Shown one piece after another: positions 33,719-46,076 of a stretch of 64,000 bases of DNA. The position numbers and the translations under genes were made by a program. How positions within the stretch are numbered: position 1 is the first letter of the stretch; the number at the start of each line of letters is the position of its first letter. The notes under the pieces were generated by a model, which worked only from the letters and a program-made list of their open reading frames with translations, did no database searches and was not told the origin of the DNA. The stretch comes from Cordylochernes scorpioides (taxonomy: Eukaryota; Arthropoda; Arachnida; Pseudoscorpiones; Chernetidae), in the NCBI GenBank assembly GCA_030710605.1, contig CP092875.1, forward strand, positions 68,586,754-68,650,753, written 5' to 3'.

Positions 33719-36700
33719 CACTCCTTGTAAGGCAGAGGACATATCTTGGTTATTGGTCTCTTCAGAAGGCCTTTAGGAGTACGAAGAAGCACCACTCTGA
33801 CATGATCATCTTCTCCTGGGAATATCTGGACAATTCTCGCCAGTTTCCATTGTAGTGGTTTGTTTTGTTCCTTCAACATAACCAAATCTCCAATGTTGAC
33901 ATCCGGATGTGAAGTCCTCCACTTCCTTCTTCCTTGGAGTTGATGTAGGTATTCACAACTCCAACGGTTTCAGAAGTAGTCTCTTTGAGGTTGAATCGGA
34001 CTCCATCTGGAGCGAAGATTCAAATTAGAGTGATCAGATTCTGCATCATGTCGTATAGCATTTCCTTTAAGAAAATGTCCTGGTGTTAACGCTGTTAAGT
34101 CATTTGGATCATTGCTAACAAAGGTTAATGGTCTGGAGTTAAGACAGGCTTCAATTTGAGCCAATAAGGTCAGTAACTCCTCGTAATTCAATAACCTAGA
34201 TTTCATGGTTTTAGATAAGATGGTTTTAACTGATTTAATGCCAGCTTCCCATAATCCACCAAAGTTAGGTGCCGACGGAGGAATGAAATGCCAATTAATG
34301 GATTCTATGGCTGAAAAATCTTGAATATTAGCAGCATTGAACAACTTCCATCGTTCTTTCAAAATGTTGCTTGCACCTTTAAAGTTAGTTGCATTGTCTG
34401 AGTATATATCAGTTGGTCTTCCTCTTCTAGAGATGAATCTTTTCAATGCTGCAAGAAAGGTTTCCGCAGTCAAATCTGATGAAATTTCTAAGTGAATGGC
34501 TTTGGTGGTGAAGCAAACGAATAGGACTATGTAGAATTTGAAAATAACTTTGCTTCGTTTCAACATAGGTTTAGCTTGAATGGGACCGGCCAAATCAATA
34601 CCAATCTTTTCAAATGGTCTACCTGGAAGAAGTCTATTTTTTGGTAAGTCTCCCATTATCTGATGAATAGCCTTAGATTTACTCTTCAGGCATACGAGAC
34701 ATTGATTTAAGACCCTTTTGATTAAGTTTCTTCCAGAAGGAATCCAAAATTTATTTCGAATCAAAGATAAAGTTAATTGAGTTCCAGAATGAAGATTGTT
34801 TATGTGATAGTGCATTACAATTAATTTGGTTACCAAATGATCTTTAGGAATTAGCATAGGATGCTTCTGATCAATATCTAAATCCGAATGACGTAATCTT
34901 CCGCCTACTCTAAGAATTCCTTGGGAATCTATAAAAATGTTAAGCGAAATAAGCCTGCTTTTTCTTGGTAATGGAATATTTTTTATGCAAGCATTGATTT
35001 CTGGGGTGAATTCACATCTCTGAATAATCTTGACGATTTGTAATAGAGAGTCTTTTAAGTCTTGGGATGTTAGAAATGAGTCTTTGAGTTGGCTGTTTTC
35101 TGGTAATATTAATAAATCTTTTACACCAAGCCATGACCCTTAAAAGTTTGGTAAAGGAAGAATATTTTGAGAAAAACTCTGGGCATGGTTCTGCTATTGT
35201 AGCATGCAGTATAACACTACGCTCTTCTAAACCCATAGAAGGGTCTATAGTGAATGAAGGAATATTTTCAGAACAATCCAATGCCAACCAAACGGGTCCA
35301 TGCCACCATAATTTTGAATTGATCAAACAGGAAGGCAGAATTCCTCTCGTTGCAAGGTCTGCAGGATTTTGCTTGCCTGATATATATTGCCATGAATGGG
35401 CTGCAGTCAGATCTTGAATCTTTGCCACCCGATTGGCCACAAATATCTGCCACTTCTTTGATTCAGAAGTAATCCACGCCAGAACAATCTTTGAATCTGT
35501 CCAATAGAATTGTTCATCGATATTAAAGGGAAGTGCTTGAGTTGTCTGCGATTGAAGTTGCGCCAACATCAAGGCTGCGAAAAGCTCAAGTCTTGGTATG
35601 GTTATTTTCTTGATGGGAGCAACTTTTGTTTTTGCTGTCAAAAGAATGGTCTCAATTTGATTATTCTCATAAGTTATTCTCAGATAACAGACAGCAGAAT
35701 AAGCCAACTCTGATGAATCACAGAATCCATGCATCTGCATATTGGATATTAATAAATTCCGTTGGAATATACACCTTGGAATACTGATTTGTTGAAAATG
35801 CTTCATTTCTCTTTCAAAAGTATTCCACTTTATTTGAATAGAAGCAGGTATATCTTCATCCCAGCCACATTTCAATTTCCATATTTCTTGGAGGAGAAGT
35901 TTCAGCACAACTGTGGTAGGGCAAAGCCAGCCACAGGGGTCATAAATTCTGGCTATAGCCGATACAATTTGTCTCTTTTATTTAATATCAGCTGGACCAG
36001 ATTTACAAGAAATGTTGAGGGTATCATAACTTGGATCCCATTGGATTCCAAGAACGTTCACGCCTGATTCCTTTCTATTAAATTCCATCACCTCACCTTT
36101 TCCTCTCAATAATAAAGGTAAGTCTTCAATTATAGAAGTTTCATTGGATACCCATTTTCTCAGGACGAATCCACCAGAACCCAATACAGCAATCAATTGT
36201 TGCACGAGTCCCTTGGCGTCTTCCACTGTGGGGCATCCAGTCAGAAGGTCATCCACGTAGAAATCCTCACGAATAATCTTGGATACTCTTGGATTAGAAA
36301 CTTGTACCTCATGGGCAATCTGATGTAGAGTTCGAATTGCCAAGTAAGGGGCACATGCAAGGCCATAAGTGACTGTCAACAAGTTATACTCCTGCAATTC
36401 TAGATCTTTACCATCTCTCCATAGTATAGTTTGATATTTAATATCGTCTGGATGTAATCTAATCTGCCGATACATCTTTTCAATGTCGGCCACTAAAGCA
36501 ACAGAGTTCGTGCGGAACTTGAGTAGGATGTTGAATATATTATTTTGAAGTTTTGGACCTACATGAAGGAGATCATTCAATGATATTTGGGTGGTCGTCT
36601 TGGTGGATGCATCAAATACCACACGTAACTTATTTGGCTGTGCCTTTAGAATGCAGCGATGAGGAATGTAATATTTTGGTTCAGTCTGTAGAGAACAACT

Positions 36701-38812
36701 TGCCTTCATATGACCTAATCTTATATATTCATTCATAAATTGTTTATATTGAACATATATATTTTCATTTTGTTCTAACCTTTTCTCTAGATTAAGAAAT
36801 CGGCTAATTGCGATGGATTTCGATTGACCTAACTTTTCAGCTGATTCCTTAAATGGAAGCCTTACAATATACCTTCCTGATTCATCCCTGACTACATTTT
36901 TTAAATAATGACTTTCACAATCCTTTTCTTCTTTTGTAGGAATTTCTTCCAAAGGAATGGATTCCAATTCCCAGAACCTTTTTATTAAATCTTCAGATTC
37001 CAATTCAGAAGAGAAATGTGCCATATTTCTGAATGACTGCCGTTCACTTACTGAGGTCGGACCATATACGAGCCATCCCAATTTTGAATGGATAGCAGAT
37101 GGCTCATTTTCATTTCCATTTCTCCTTCCTTCCTGAATGAGGTTGAATACTATATCTGACCCCAAGATTACATCTATTTCTCTTGATTTAAAATATGAAG
37201 GATCAGCCAGGATCAATCCCTTCATATGTGAATAATTTATTTTCTTGACCGTAAAACTAGGAATATTGTTTGTTAACTTGGTAAGAACCAGTGCTGTAGT
37301 CTCAAACGATTGATGATCAAAGTTAGACGAAAACCTGATAAAGACCTCACCTAGGGAAGATTCTACAATTTGATCTCCCAAACCTCCAACTGCTATACGT
37401 TTACGTCTGATGGGTATTCCTAGTTTTGCCGCGCACTTTTCAGTGATAAGGCTTCTTTGACTTCCATTATCTAACAGAGCTCTACAAATTTGATCTTCCC
37501 CATTTACATCTTGTATATGAATTATAGCTGTAGATAACAGTATTTGTATAGAACCATCTGCTCCACTCAAACAGCAGGATGTGCTTGTTGAAGGTACATT
37601 CGATGGTTGTACTGACTTGGGAGAGGTAAACTGGACACTAGATGATCCCATTTGTCTTGGAGGACTTGAAATCACATGCAACAAGGTATGATGGTTTTTA
37701 TTGCAATGGAAACAACGATTTGTGATTTTACAATTCTCAACAGAATGATTGCCACGCAAACAATTAAAACAAAGTTGGTTCTGTTTTACATAACCTATTC
37801 TATTTTGAATTGACATTTGTCTGAATTCATTACATTGATTCAATTTATGCCTCAATTTACATAGTAGACAATTTTTGAAACCTACATTGATGTTGTATGT
37901 ATTTACTCTTTTATTCAAATATTCCTTTGAGGTAGTGTCCTTCATTGTATTCATTAAAGATTGAGCTTGTTTTTCCAAAAAGGAAATGAACCTTTGATAT
38001 GAGGGCATTTCTTGATTATCATAAGACAATTCCCATTGTTGTCTGATTGGAGTATCTAGCTTTTTTTGTAAAAAATGTATTAACATAACGTCTACCATTT
38101 CATTTCTTTCCAAACCTATAGTCTCCAAATTTCTAAGAGATTCGTTGCAAATATCCAACAACTCATACATAGCCTTCGCGGTAGAGATCTTATATAATTT
38201 GATTTTAAATATTTTATCTAATTGAGAGAATATTATCTCTCTTTTATTATCATATCTTTCTATCAAAGTTTTCCAAGCTTGATTATAATTATTTTCAGTG
38301 ATCAGGAAACCCTTTATTATACGAGCTGCATCACCTTTTAATGTAGAATGCAAATATTGCAATTTTTGTATATCTGAAAGAGTCGTATTTTTATCTATGG
38401 TAACCAAAAATAGGTCCTTAAAACTCAACCACTGAGACATCTCACAGGAAAATATAGGCAAATTAAATTTGGGTAATTTAACAATTAGATATTGCACTTT
38501 TCTCCAATTTGACTGGTTGAGAAACGTTCTCTACCTCCAAAATTTCCCCAATTTGATATACAAAATTTTCATAACGATTCTTTACATCTATGTATTCTTT
38601 AAATAGGGTTTCACTGGCTTCCAAAGCATTTGATCTCACTATTTTATAATATGTTTCCTTGATGGTTTTGAATAATTCCGCAATATTTTCATGATAAAGT
38701 TTTACTCTACGTATATTTCTCTGTTGACAAATTTCGTCAAACTGATTTGCATATGTATTGAATTCCTCAACATAAATTATAAAATAAGTATATCTGAATT
38801 CGCCTTTTTAGA
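33719..38812 (-). pseudogene. BEL/Pao gag-pol, broken by stops and frameshifts
   Basis: The longest intact block (38497-35978, 839 codons) holds the DUF1759 gag-like region (about residues 1-130), three zinc knuckles (CLLC..., CFNCLRGNHSVENC, CFHCNKNHHTLLH), a retropepsin-like DNGSQRSLI site and the reverse transcriptase with FYVDDLL (about 36250). A TAA at about 35978 interrupts the same frame, which continues with the RNase H region to 35012. The integrase (H2C2, GIDLAGPI, DIYSDNATNF, GGLWEAGIK) is in a shifted frame (34857-33970). A TGA then separates it from a DUF5641 end (to about 33719). Upstream gag codons (38812-38500) have a further stop and frame change. Confidence 0.93.
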
Positions 38813-38906
38813 CATGATTTAGATTATTTTATGTATAAAATATTTATATTTCGCTTGATTCTATTCACCACAAGATAATTTAATTATTACTTACCAAATT
38901 ATCAGT

Positions 38907-38926
38907 GGATCCGGCTCGAGGGACCA
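38907..38926 (-). promoter_or_regulatory. Primer-binding site, tRNA-Tyr-like
   Basis: On the minus strand TGGTCCCTCGAGCCGGATCC starts 6 nt after the 5' LTR. TGG is the complement of the tRNA CCA end. The rest fits the 3' end of animal tRNA-Tyr (AATCCGGCTCGAAGGA) with one mismatch, so tRNA-Tyr is the likely primer; this is from family knowledge, not a search. Confidence 0.7.
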
Positions 38927-38932
38927 GAAAGA

Positions 38933-39249
38933 TGTTCGAATTGTAGATTTAGATTTGAGTATTTATTTAGATTTGAGTTAATGAATGAATGATTAAAACT
39001 TTGCCAAGAATAGAGTAGGTTTTAGTTAATGAATGAATGAATAAAACTTTGCCAAGAATAGAGTAGGTTTTATTACCACAAATTCGATTACAATAATGAT
39101 AATGGTAGGAGATTAAAAAATGTCAACAAAACACCAACAGTGCCAAGTAACAAAATCCCAGATTAAAAGAAAATAAATCAATGAAACAAAATGAATTTAA
39201 GAAAAATGCAAATAAATGAATTAATGAATATTTACATTTGAATCCAACA
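38933..39249 (-). repeat. BEL/Pao 5' LTR with internal duplication
   Basis: 317 bp. A segment of about 44 bp (GTTAATGAATGAATGA through GAGTAGGTTTTA) is tandemly duplicated compared with the 3' LTR, explaining the length difference. Otherwise the two LTRs differ at only a few positions. Confidence 0.93.
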
Positions 39250-39443
39250 ATCATCATAAAGTAAAATAATTGAAGATTCTTGATCATAAGTATCGAATTT
39301 ATCATTATTATCATACCCTAGCTCAATCTAACTAAATATTTTTAAGAAAAAAAAGCATACTCCTTATCGTGCAACTGAAAGTTTCTGGTGGCTTGCGCTA
39401 TATTGCTAAATATTTTTTATTATTATCCTACATTAATACAATG

Positions 39444-39634
39444 CTCTTCATTGGAAAATGGGTACTGTTGCCGCGTTAGTCACCTTGGAAACGGACCAGA
39501 ATTGGGTCAAATATTCGAAGGGTCCAGGGGGGACCGCAGGGAAGTGTGGTCGGACTTCTCGCCCCCGATGATTGCTGCTGCTGTGATAGAGATGCATGAC
39601 GACATCTGAGGCTCTTCATTGGACACGACAACAA
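39444..39634 (+). mobile_element. 5'-truncated LINE tail with perfect duplication
   Basis: 191 bp flanked by CATTAATACAATG (39431-39443 and 39635-39647). The 3' end, GAGATGCATGACGACATCTG then GGACACGACAACAA, matches the LINE at 29172. Copy D (45490) keeps the empty site. Confidence 0.9.
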
Positions 39635-39934
39635 CATTAATACAATGTAGAACTCTGAAAATAGTGCTCCCAACCTATCTAGATGTATTTATTATCCAAA
39701 GAACTTCTATATAGAAAATTTGTTGATAACCTAAACAAAGATTTGGTCGCTATAAGATGGATTTTGGGCTTTTAAATCGAGGTCTTTAAAGAAGAATGGT
39801 CGAAAAAGGTTTTATTATAACTTTAAATAAAAATTTATTTTAAATATGATTAAAGCGTTTGAGATAATGATATTTTTATCTTGGTAAAGTACTCCACAAA
39901 AAGTTAGTATATTAAAAAATACCAATAAAAAAAA

Positions 39935-40007
39935 TGCCCCGTGTGAGGGTCGAACTCACGACCTTCAGATTATGAGACTGACGCGCTACCTACTACGCTA
40001 ACGAGGC
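39935..40007 (-). tRNA. tRNA-Met (CAT) with two substitutions
   Basis: It differs from the consensus by TAGCGTAGTAGG in the A box (C to T) and GTTCGACCC in the B box region (T to C). The anticodon CAT and acceptor are intact and T-rich sequence follows. Possibly weakened, possibly a pseudogene. Confidence 0.85.
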
Positions 40008-40336
40008 GATGGTTTTTCCTCTTCCTTGTACTTTATATAAATTTTCAAATTATTTTCTCTCTTTTTTTCATATAATTCTGCACATGGAAGGGGGAGGGGG
40101 TGATATAGATTCCCCATTAACATTAATTTAATTTATAATAAAAAAGCACTTTGAGATAGGTTTGTAATAAATAATTTAATTTGAAAATTTATTTTCTTCT
40201 TTTATATTTCATTTCGTGTTTGTATTTTAAAAAATTTTACAATCTTTTTTAATTTATTAAAAATATAGTAAAATTGAAAACTCTTGAGTCAACTGTATTT
40301 TAAAAAAATTTACAATCTTTTTTAATTTATTAAAAA

Positions 40337-40667
40337 CTAGATGGGTGACCCGGGCTTCGCACCAGGATTGACCCGTGTGCATATCTACCCGAGTGATATA
40401 TATTTAGATAAGATTTTTTATAATTGTTTGTTATTAGCATTATATATTTGTTTGTATCAGCATAATTTAATCTAATCTTTGATAGAGGGCGCTGTTCGTG
40501 AGCTAAGTATAATAATTTGAATATATAGTTTTAATAATTGATTTATATATATTTTTTTAAATAGCTATGTATGAAAATTTTGGTTTGAATTAGTGAACTA
40601 CTGCGAATTTGTATACCGGACATACAAACCAACAAACATACAAACATTCATTTTTATATATATAGAA
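40337..40667 (-). mobile_element. Short non-autonomous Helitron (family 3)
   Basis: On the minus strand it starts TCTATATATATAAAAATGAA and ends in a CCCGGGTCACCCATCTAG-type terminus. It contains GAACAGCGCCCTC and TAGTTCACTAATTCAAACCA. It is about 330 bp with both ends present and lies inside repeat unit B. A partial relative is at 51265-51423. Confidence 0.8.
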
Positions 40668-41715
40668 GATAGATAGATATAGTAAAATTGAAAAATCTTG
40701 AGTCAACGAATTTTTCAAGTGAAAAGGGTCTAAAAGAATATTTAAAAAACTATTTTATATTAATTTTCCTAATTCCTTGATTAATTACGCTATGAATTTT
40801 GTTAATATTTTAGTAGTCTCAACTAAATTTAGTCATTTCCTTCTTTTTGAAACAAAAAATGGATTTGAAAGATGAAACTGGGCGAAGCAGAGTCATTTGT
40901 ATAGTAAATATTAAAAGTAAAGAAAAATAATATTTTTCATGTTCAATTAGGGCACTTCTCCATTAGAAAATATTGTTTGTTTTATCATTCAATCAATATA
41001 TTTTTTGAGGCCTTTAGTCTTATATTCAGATACTAATAAAGGGATACCAAAAAGAAGTGGGTAAAGTTTGCTTTACGTTGAGGCGACATCTTAGCCAGTG
41101 AGGAATTTCAGAGGCGCGATTATTGCTAGTTGAAAACTTTACTGAAAAGAAGTGAGAAAAAGAGAGCGAAAGAAACTATAATTTGCAATATCAGATAAGA
41201 AATATGTATAATAGAGGTGTAAGTGTTGTTTATTTCAATATAAACTAGATATGAAAGGTTGCAGAGCTATTTGACACATTTATAAAGTAAGTTGTAGATT
41301 TGGGGGACCCCCTTCTGACAGCTTTTTAAACTATTCCTAACGAATTGACCCATCTTTTCTCGAAACGAAACAAAAGGGAAATTTAGAAATGCAATCTTAA
41401 ATCGAATAAATATCTCATTGATGGCTAAGAAAAATGTCTTGTATAATTATTCAAATTCCTCTTCATTCGCATTAAATTGATAATTTTATCATCATAAAAT
41501 AAAATAATTGAAGATTCTTGATCATAAGGATCGAATTTATCATTATTATCATAACCTAGCTCAACCTAACTAAATAATTTTAAAGAAAAAAAAAAGCATG
41601 CTACTTATCGTGAAACTGAGATTTGCTGATGGCTTGTGCCATATTGCTAAATATTTATTATTATTATTATCATACATTAATACAATGTAGAATATAATGC
41701 TCCCAACCTATCTAG

Positions 41716-41965
41716 AACAAAGTTTGACAACTACACCGCAAATGTTTCTTTTGAACGGAAAATCGGAATTTATTTTAAGGAGAAATAACAATTATTTATA
41801 ACCTTAGGGATGAAGTATGAAAGGATGAATTGTGAAGAGTAATGATAAACGTAAAAATAAAGTATTATAATAATAATAAAAAATTTCGATTTTTCGCTCA
41901 AAATAAACATTTGCTGTATAATTGTCAAACATCGTTCTACAATCGTAAGCCGCATTATATTGTAT
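41716..41965. repeat. Foldback element related to the 30982 palindrome
   Basis: Ends GTTTGACAACTACACCGCAA and, inverted, GTTTGACAATTATACAGCAA, with TCTAGA on both sides. Internal blocks (AAATGTTTCTTTT, GAAGAGTAATG) match the arms of the 30982-31430 palindrome, but no tRNA part is present. This shows the element family existed without the tRNA. Confidence 0.75.
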
Positions 41966-42049
41966 ATTCTAGATGTATTTATTATCCAAAGAACTTCTAT
42001 ATAGAAAATGTGTTGATAACCTAAACAAAGAATTGGTAGCTATAACGGA

Positions 42050-42277
42050 AATATCTTTATTTACGGGCCTGCCAACCAAAATCAATGATTTTTGAGCTCC
42101 GATGGACGCATAAAGCGGAATATAGATAAAACACAGTTGGAGGGGCCTGGGGATGGGTAGCCAGGGGATCATCGCCAGGTGAGGCCAGGAGAGCCGGGAT
42201 GTAGAGGAGGATCAGGGGAGGCAGGGTGGTGATCCGCGGAGATGGGTCCAATAGTGTTAAACCCAGGGGTAAAATGG
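42050..42277 (-). mobile_element. GC-rich insert, probable retroelement 3' end
   Basis: Interrupts the GCTATAAGATG segment of the unit. Purine-rich and much more GC-rich than the flanks. On the minus strand it ends CCCGTAAATAAAGATATTTC, with an AATAAA signal. No protein motif was found. Confidence 0.5.
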
Positions 42278-42437
42278 TCGTTATAAGATGTATTTTGGAC
42301 TTAAATCACGGTCTTTAAAGAAGAATGGTCAAAAATATTTTTAAAATATGAATAAAGCGTTTGAGATTATGATATGTTTTATCTTAGAAAAGTGCTCCAC
42401 AATAAGTTAGCATATTAAATAATGCCATTAAAAAAAA

Positions 42438-42510
42438 TGCCCCGTGTGAGGATCGAACTCACGACCTTCAGATTATGAGACTGACGCGCTACCTACTGCG
42501 CTAACGAGGT
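42438..42510 (-). tRNA. tRNA-Met (CAT), first base changed
   Basis: Matches the consensus except at the 5' end, ACCTCGT instead of GCCTCGT, which breaks the 1-72 pair. Anticodon, A box and B box are intact and a T7 terminator follows. Borderline functional. Confidence 0.87.
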
Positions 42511-42718
42511 ACTGGGTAGATTGTTCTTTGAATTTTATATATAATTTTCAAATTATCATCCCTTTTTTTTACAATTATGAACATGGAAAGGGAGAGGGGG
42601 GGGGGGTGATATAGGTTTCCCATTAACATTAATTTATTTTATAATAAAAAAAACACTTTGAGATGAGTTTGTAATAAATAATTTCATTTAAACATTTACT
42701 TTATTCTTTTATATTTCA

Positions 42719-43181
42719 CTAGCGGATGTGCCCGGCTTCGCCCGGGTTTTACCCCGAGTGAATGTTTGTCTAACGAACATTTGTTAAAACAATTCTCTAT
42801 AAACTTATAAAACGTACTCGGCTTCGCCCGGGGTTTTACCCGAGTAAAGGTTTGTCTAGCGAACATTTGTTAAAACAATTCTCTAAAAACTTATTTAAAA
42901 AAAAAAAGATATATTTTGATAATTTGAAACTCGTAAATTTGAATCTCTCGATATATTGTTATCATCGTCACAATGGGGGCGCTGCTTACGAGTTAAATCT
43001 ACAAATCTGCAAATAACTCTAAGGATATTCAAGATATTCAGGAAATTATTTTTCAAAAACCTTCCCGGTGATATACCTAATAATATCCCAAAATTTCACG
43101 GCGATTGGATGTATGGTTTTTGAATCTATAGAGTGCAGACAAACAGACAGACAGACATTCAATTTTATATATATAGATAGA
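42719..43181 (-). mobile_element. Non-autonomous Helitron, family 1
   Basis: On the minus strand it runs from TCTATCTATATATATAAAAT (43181) to a duplicated hairpin end (GGGCGAAGCCGGG twice, 42730 and 42825) and CTAG (42719-42722). It contains AAGCAGCGCCCCCATTGTGA. Its 5' end abuts the minisatellite. Confidence 0.85.
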
Positions 43182-43846
43182 TTCACTCTTCATTGTTGGC
43201 TTTTTATCTTACATTCATTCTTCATTGTTGGCTTTTTATATTACATTCACTCTTCATTGTTGGCTTTTTATCTTACATTCATTCTTCATTGTTGGCTTTT
43301 TATATTACATTCACTCTTCATTGTTGGCTTTTTATCTTACATTCACTCTGTTGGCTTTTTATATTACATTTACTCTTCATTGTTGGCTTTTTATCTTACA
43401 TTCATTCTTCATTGTTGGTTTTTATATTATATTTACTATTCATTGTTGGCTTTTTATCTTACATTCATTCTTCATTGTTGGCTTTTTATATTACATTTAC
43501 TATTCATTGTTGGCTTTTTATCTTACATTCACTCTTCATTGTTGGCTTTTTATCTTACATTCATTCTTCATTGTTGGCTTTTTATATTACATTCACTCTT
43601 CATTGTTGGCTTTTTATCTTACATTCACTCTGTTGGCTTTTTATATTACATTTACTCTTCATTGTTGGATTTTTATCTTACATTCACTCTTCATTGTTGG
43701 CTTTTTATATTATATTTACTCTTCATTGTTGGCTTTTTATCTTACATTCATTCTTCATTGTTGGCTTTTTATATTATATTTACTCTTCATTGTTGGATTT
43801 TTATCTTACATTCATTCTTCATTGTTGGCTTTTTATATTACATTTA
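43182..43846. repeat. 32-bp minisatellite array 1 (about 21 units)
   Basis: The unit is TTCACTCTTCATTGTTGGC plus TTTTTATCTTACA, 32 bp. Variants ending TATCTTACATTCATTC and TATATTACATTCACTC alternate, giving a 64-bp higher-order pattern. No plus-strand frame contains a stop, so 220-272-codon ORFs appear in all three frames; these are artefacts. It sits between a Helitron 5' end and a Helitron-like 3' sequence. Confidence 0.95.
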
Positions 43847-43849
43847 TCC

Positions 43850-44292
43850 GAGTGAAAGTTTGCCTAACGAATATTATATATTATGAAGTATAATAAACAA
43901 TGTTAAAGATTAGTTTTAATTATTAATCAAGATTGTGTGTGAATATGTGAGAAAGATGTAATATCGTTGTTGTTTTCTTGGCCGACTGTTTTACATATGG
44001 TGTTATCTTAAAATTGCTTGTTTTGAATATTTTTTAAGATTGAGTTGAATGAATTGCTGAATTATTTTTATGTATTTATATATAAATAAAATTAACTCTG
44101 TTGATTTTTTTTGTATTTAATCGATAACAGCTAAGTTACGCATGTTAATGTTAGGGAAAAATATTTTGATGTTAAGCAAAACCTGCTCCATCTCGTTTTA
44201 CATAAATGTTGAAAATTTGGTTGAAATTGATGCATTGTAACGAAAGTTTTTAGTGAGGTCCTCTTATGAAATTTGCATTTTATTAATATAGA
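43850..44292 (-). mobile_element. Helitron-like element (family 4)
   Basis: The minus strand starts TCTATATTAATAAAATGCAA at 44292 and is repeated on the plus strand at 47011-47421. Its far end (TTCGTTAGGCAAACTTTCAC, TCGGATAA) parallels the sub-terminal part of family 1 (TTCGTTAGACAAACCTTTAC, TCGGGTAA), but the hairpin and CTAG are missing and minisatellite begins there. Confidence 0.7.
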
Positions 44293-45195
44293 TTTCGTGT
44301 TTGTATTTTATAAAAAATTAAACAGTCTTTTTTTAATTTATTAAAAAATAGTAAAATTGAAAACTCTTAAACCAACGAATTTTTCAAATGAAAAGGGTCT
44401 AAAAGAATTTTTAAAAAACCTATTTTATATTAATTCCCAATTCCTTGATTGACTACGCTATGTAATTTGTTAATTTTCTAGTAGTCTTAATTATATTTAG
44501 TCATTTCCTTCTTTTTGAAACAAAAAAAAAAGGATTTGAAGTAAAGAAAAATAATATTTTTAATGCTTATTTAGGGCACCTCTCCATTAGAAAATATTGT
44601 TTGTTTTATCATTCAATCAATACATTTATTGAGGCCTTTAGTCTTTTATACATTTTCTAATAAGCGATACTAAAAAGAAGTGAGTAAAGTTTGCTTTGCG
44701 TAGAGGCGATATCTTAGCCAGTGAGGAACTTCCGAGGCGCGATTATTGCTAGTTGAAAACTTTAATAAAAAGAAGTGATAAAAACAGAGTGAAAGAAACT
44801 ATAATTTGCAATATCAGATAAGAAATACGTATAATAGAGATCTAAGTGTTGTTTATTTTAATGTAAACTAGAGATGAAAGGTTGTAGAGCTATTTAGTAT
44901 ATTTATAAAGTAAATTGTAGATTTGGGGGACCCCCTTCTGACAGCTTGTTAAAATATTCCTAACGTATTGACCCATCTTTTTTCGAAACGAAACAAAAGA
45001 GAAATTTAGAAATGCAATCTTAAATCGAATAAATATCATTTTGTTGGCTTAGAAAAAAAAACGTGTCTTGTATAATTATTTTAAATTCCTCTTCATTCGC
45101 ATCAAAATGATAATTTTATCATCATAAAGTAAAATAATTGATGATTCTTTATCATAAGCATCGAATTTATCATTATTATCATAACCTAGCCTAAC

Positions 45196-45384
45196 CTCGG
45201 TTCAAAATCACATTAATAGGTACCGCTCAGCAAGAGCAACCTAGTTCATGATAATTGAAACAGTGAATAATATGTGAAGGTTATTCAAATATTAAACAAA
45301 ATTTTAAGGCGGTATTCAATCCCAGTTCATGACTGTCGGGAATCGAGGGTGTTACCCACTCGTCCACCGATGCCAGGTAAGTAT
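45196..45384 (-). mobile_element. tRNA-derived SINE (family A)
   Basis: Same family as 22421 in reverse: head GCATCGGTGGACGAGTGGG at the minus-strand start, then body and AATGTGATTTTGAACC end. Flanked by TAGCCTAACCT on both sides. It is inserted in the boundary between units C and D. Confidence 0.85.
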
Positions 45385-45792
45385 AGCCTAACCTAACTAA
45401 ATATTTTTTAAGAAAAAAAAAGGCATATACTCCTTATCGTGCAACTAAAAGTTGCTGATGGCTTGCGCCATATTGCTAAATATTTTTATTATTATCATAC
45501 ATTAATACAATGTAGAATGTAATGCTCCCAACCTATCTAGATGTATTTATTATCCAAAGAACTTCTATATAGAAAATGTGTTGATAACCTAAACAAAGAA
45601 TTGGTCGCTATAAGATGGAATTTGGTCTTTTAAATCGCGGTCGTTAAAGAAGAATAGTCGAAAAAAGGTTTTATTGTAACTTTGAGTAAAAATTTCTTTG
45701 AAATATGAATAAATCGTTTGAGATAATGATATGTTTTATCTTGGTAAAGTACTCCACAAAAAGTTAGAATAAAAAATACCATTAAAAAAAAG

Positions 45793-45865
45793 TGCCCCGT
45801 GTGAGGATCGAACTCACGACCTTCAGATTATGAGACTGACGCGCTACCTACTGCGCTAACGAGAC
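45793..45865 (-). tRNA. tRNA-Met (CAT), acceptor mismatch
   Basis: Consensus except GTCTCGT at the 5' end (C2 to T), which leaves a T-G pair with the 3' strand. Other parts are intact, and a T-rich stretch follows after one C. Confidence 0.87.
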
Positions 45866-45897
45866 GACGGATTGAATTGTTATATGTGTTTTATATA

Positions 45898-46076
45898 CAG
45901 TTAAACCTGTCTATAGCGCCCACTCTAAATAGTGCCTTCCTCTCTATAGAGCCCGATTTTAAACATTAAAATGTAATCTTTTTACATAAAAGAGACCTGT
46001 TTATAGCCGCCCCTCTCTATAGCACCCCTTTTTTTTTGGTGAGTCCCAATAGGGGGCGCTATAGACAGGTTTAACT
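45898..46076. mobile_element. Pogo-type MITE
   Basis: CAGTTAAACCTGTCTATAGC at the left and GCTATAGACAGGTTTAACT at the right, preceded by TA. Same family as 30027-30184; the last base of the right end is mutated. Confidence 0.82.

Larger units (their letters stand above)
33405..39249 (-). mobile_element. BEL/Pao LTR retrotransposon, full length but inactive
   Basis: The element is 5.85 kb with two LTRs (TGTTCGAATTG...GAATCCAACA on the plus strand), a 5-bp target duplication ATCAT, a tRNA primer site, a purine tract and gag-pol on the minus strand. Domain order gag/DUF1759, zinc knuckles, protease, RT, RNase H region, integrase, DUF5641 defines BEL/Pao. No envelope frame is present. Uninterrupted target sequence is seen in the sister units (for example near 41480). 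Confidence 0.95.
39250..41495. repeat. tRNA-Met repeat unit, copy B
   Basis: This continues directly from copy A across the BEL element (the joined site restores TTTTATCATCATAAAG). It carries a LINE tail, a tRNA-Met and a short Helitron, then the GAAAAGGGTCTAAAAGAATA block and the TTTGCTTTACGTTGAGGCGA block. Confidence 0.85.
41496..45195. repeat. tRNA-Met repeat unit, copy C, with insertions
   Basis: The unit is broken by a foldback (41716), a LINE-like tail (42050) and a Helitron-minisatellite block (42719-44292). Without these it is about 1.5-1.8 kb, similar to the others. The unit resumes at 44293 with TTTCGTGTTTGTATTTT, matching 40212 in copy B. Confidence 0.8.

Noticed and set aside
35133-35417. 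Plus-strand ORFs within the BEL/Pao element
   Set aside because: Antisense shadows of gag-pol.
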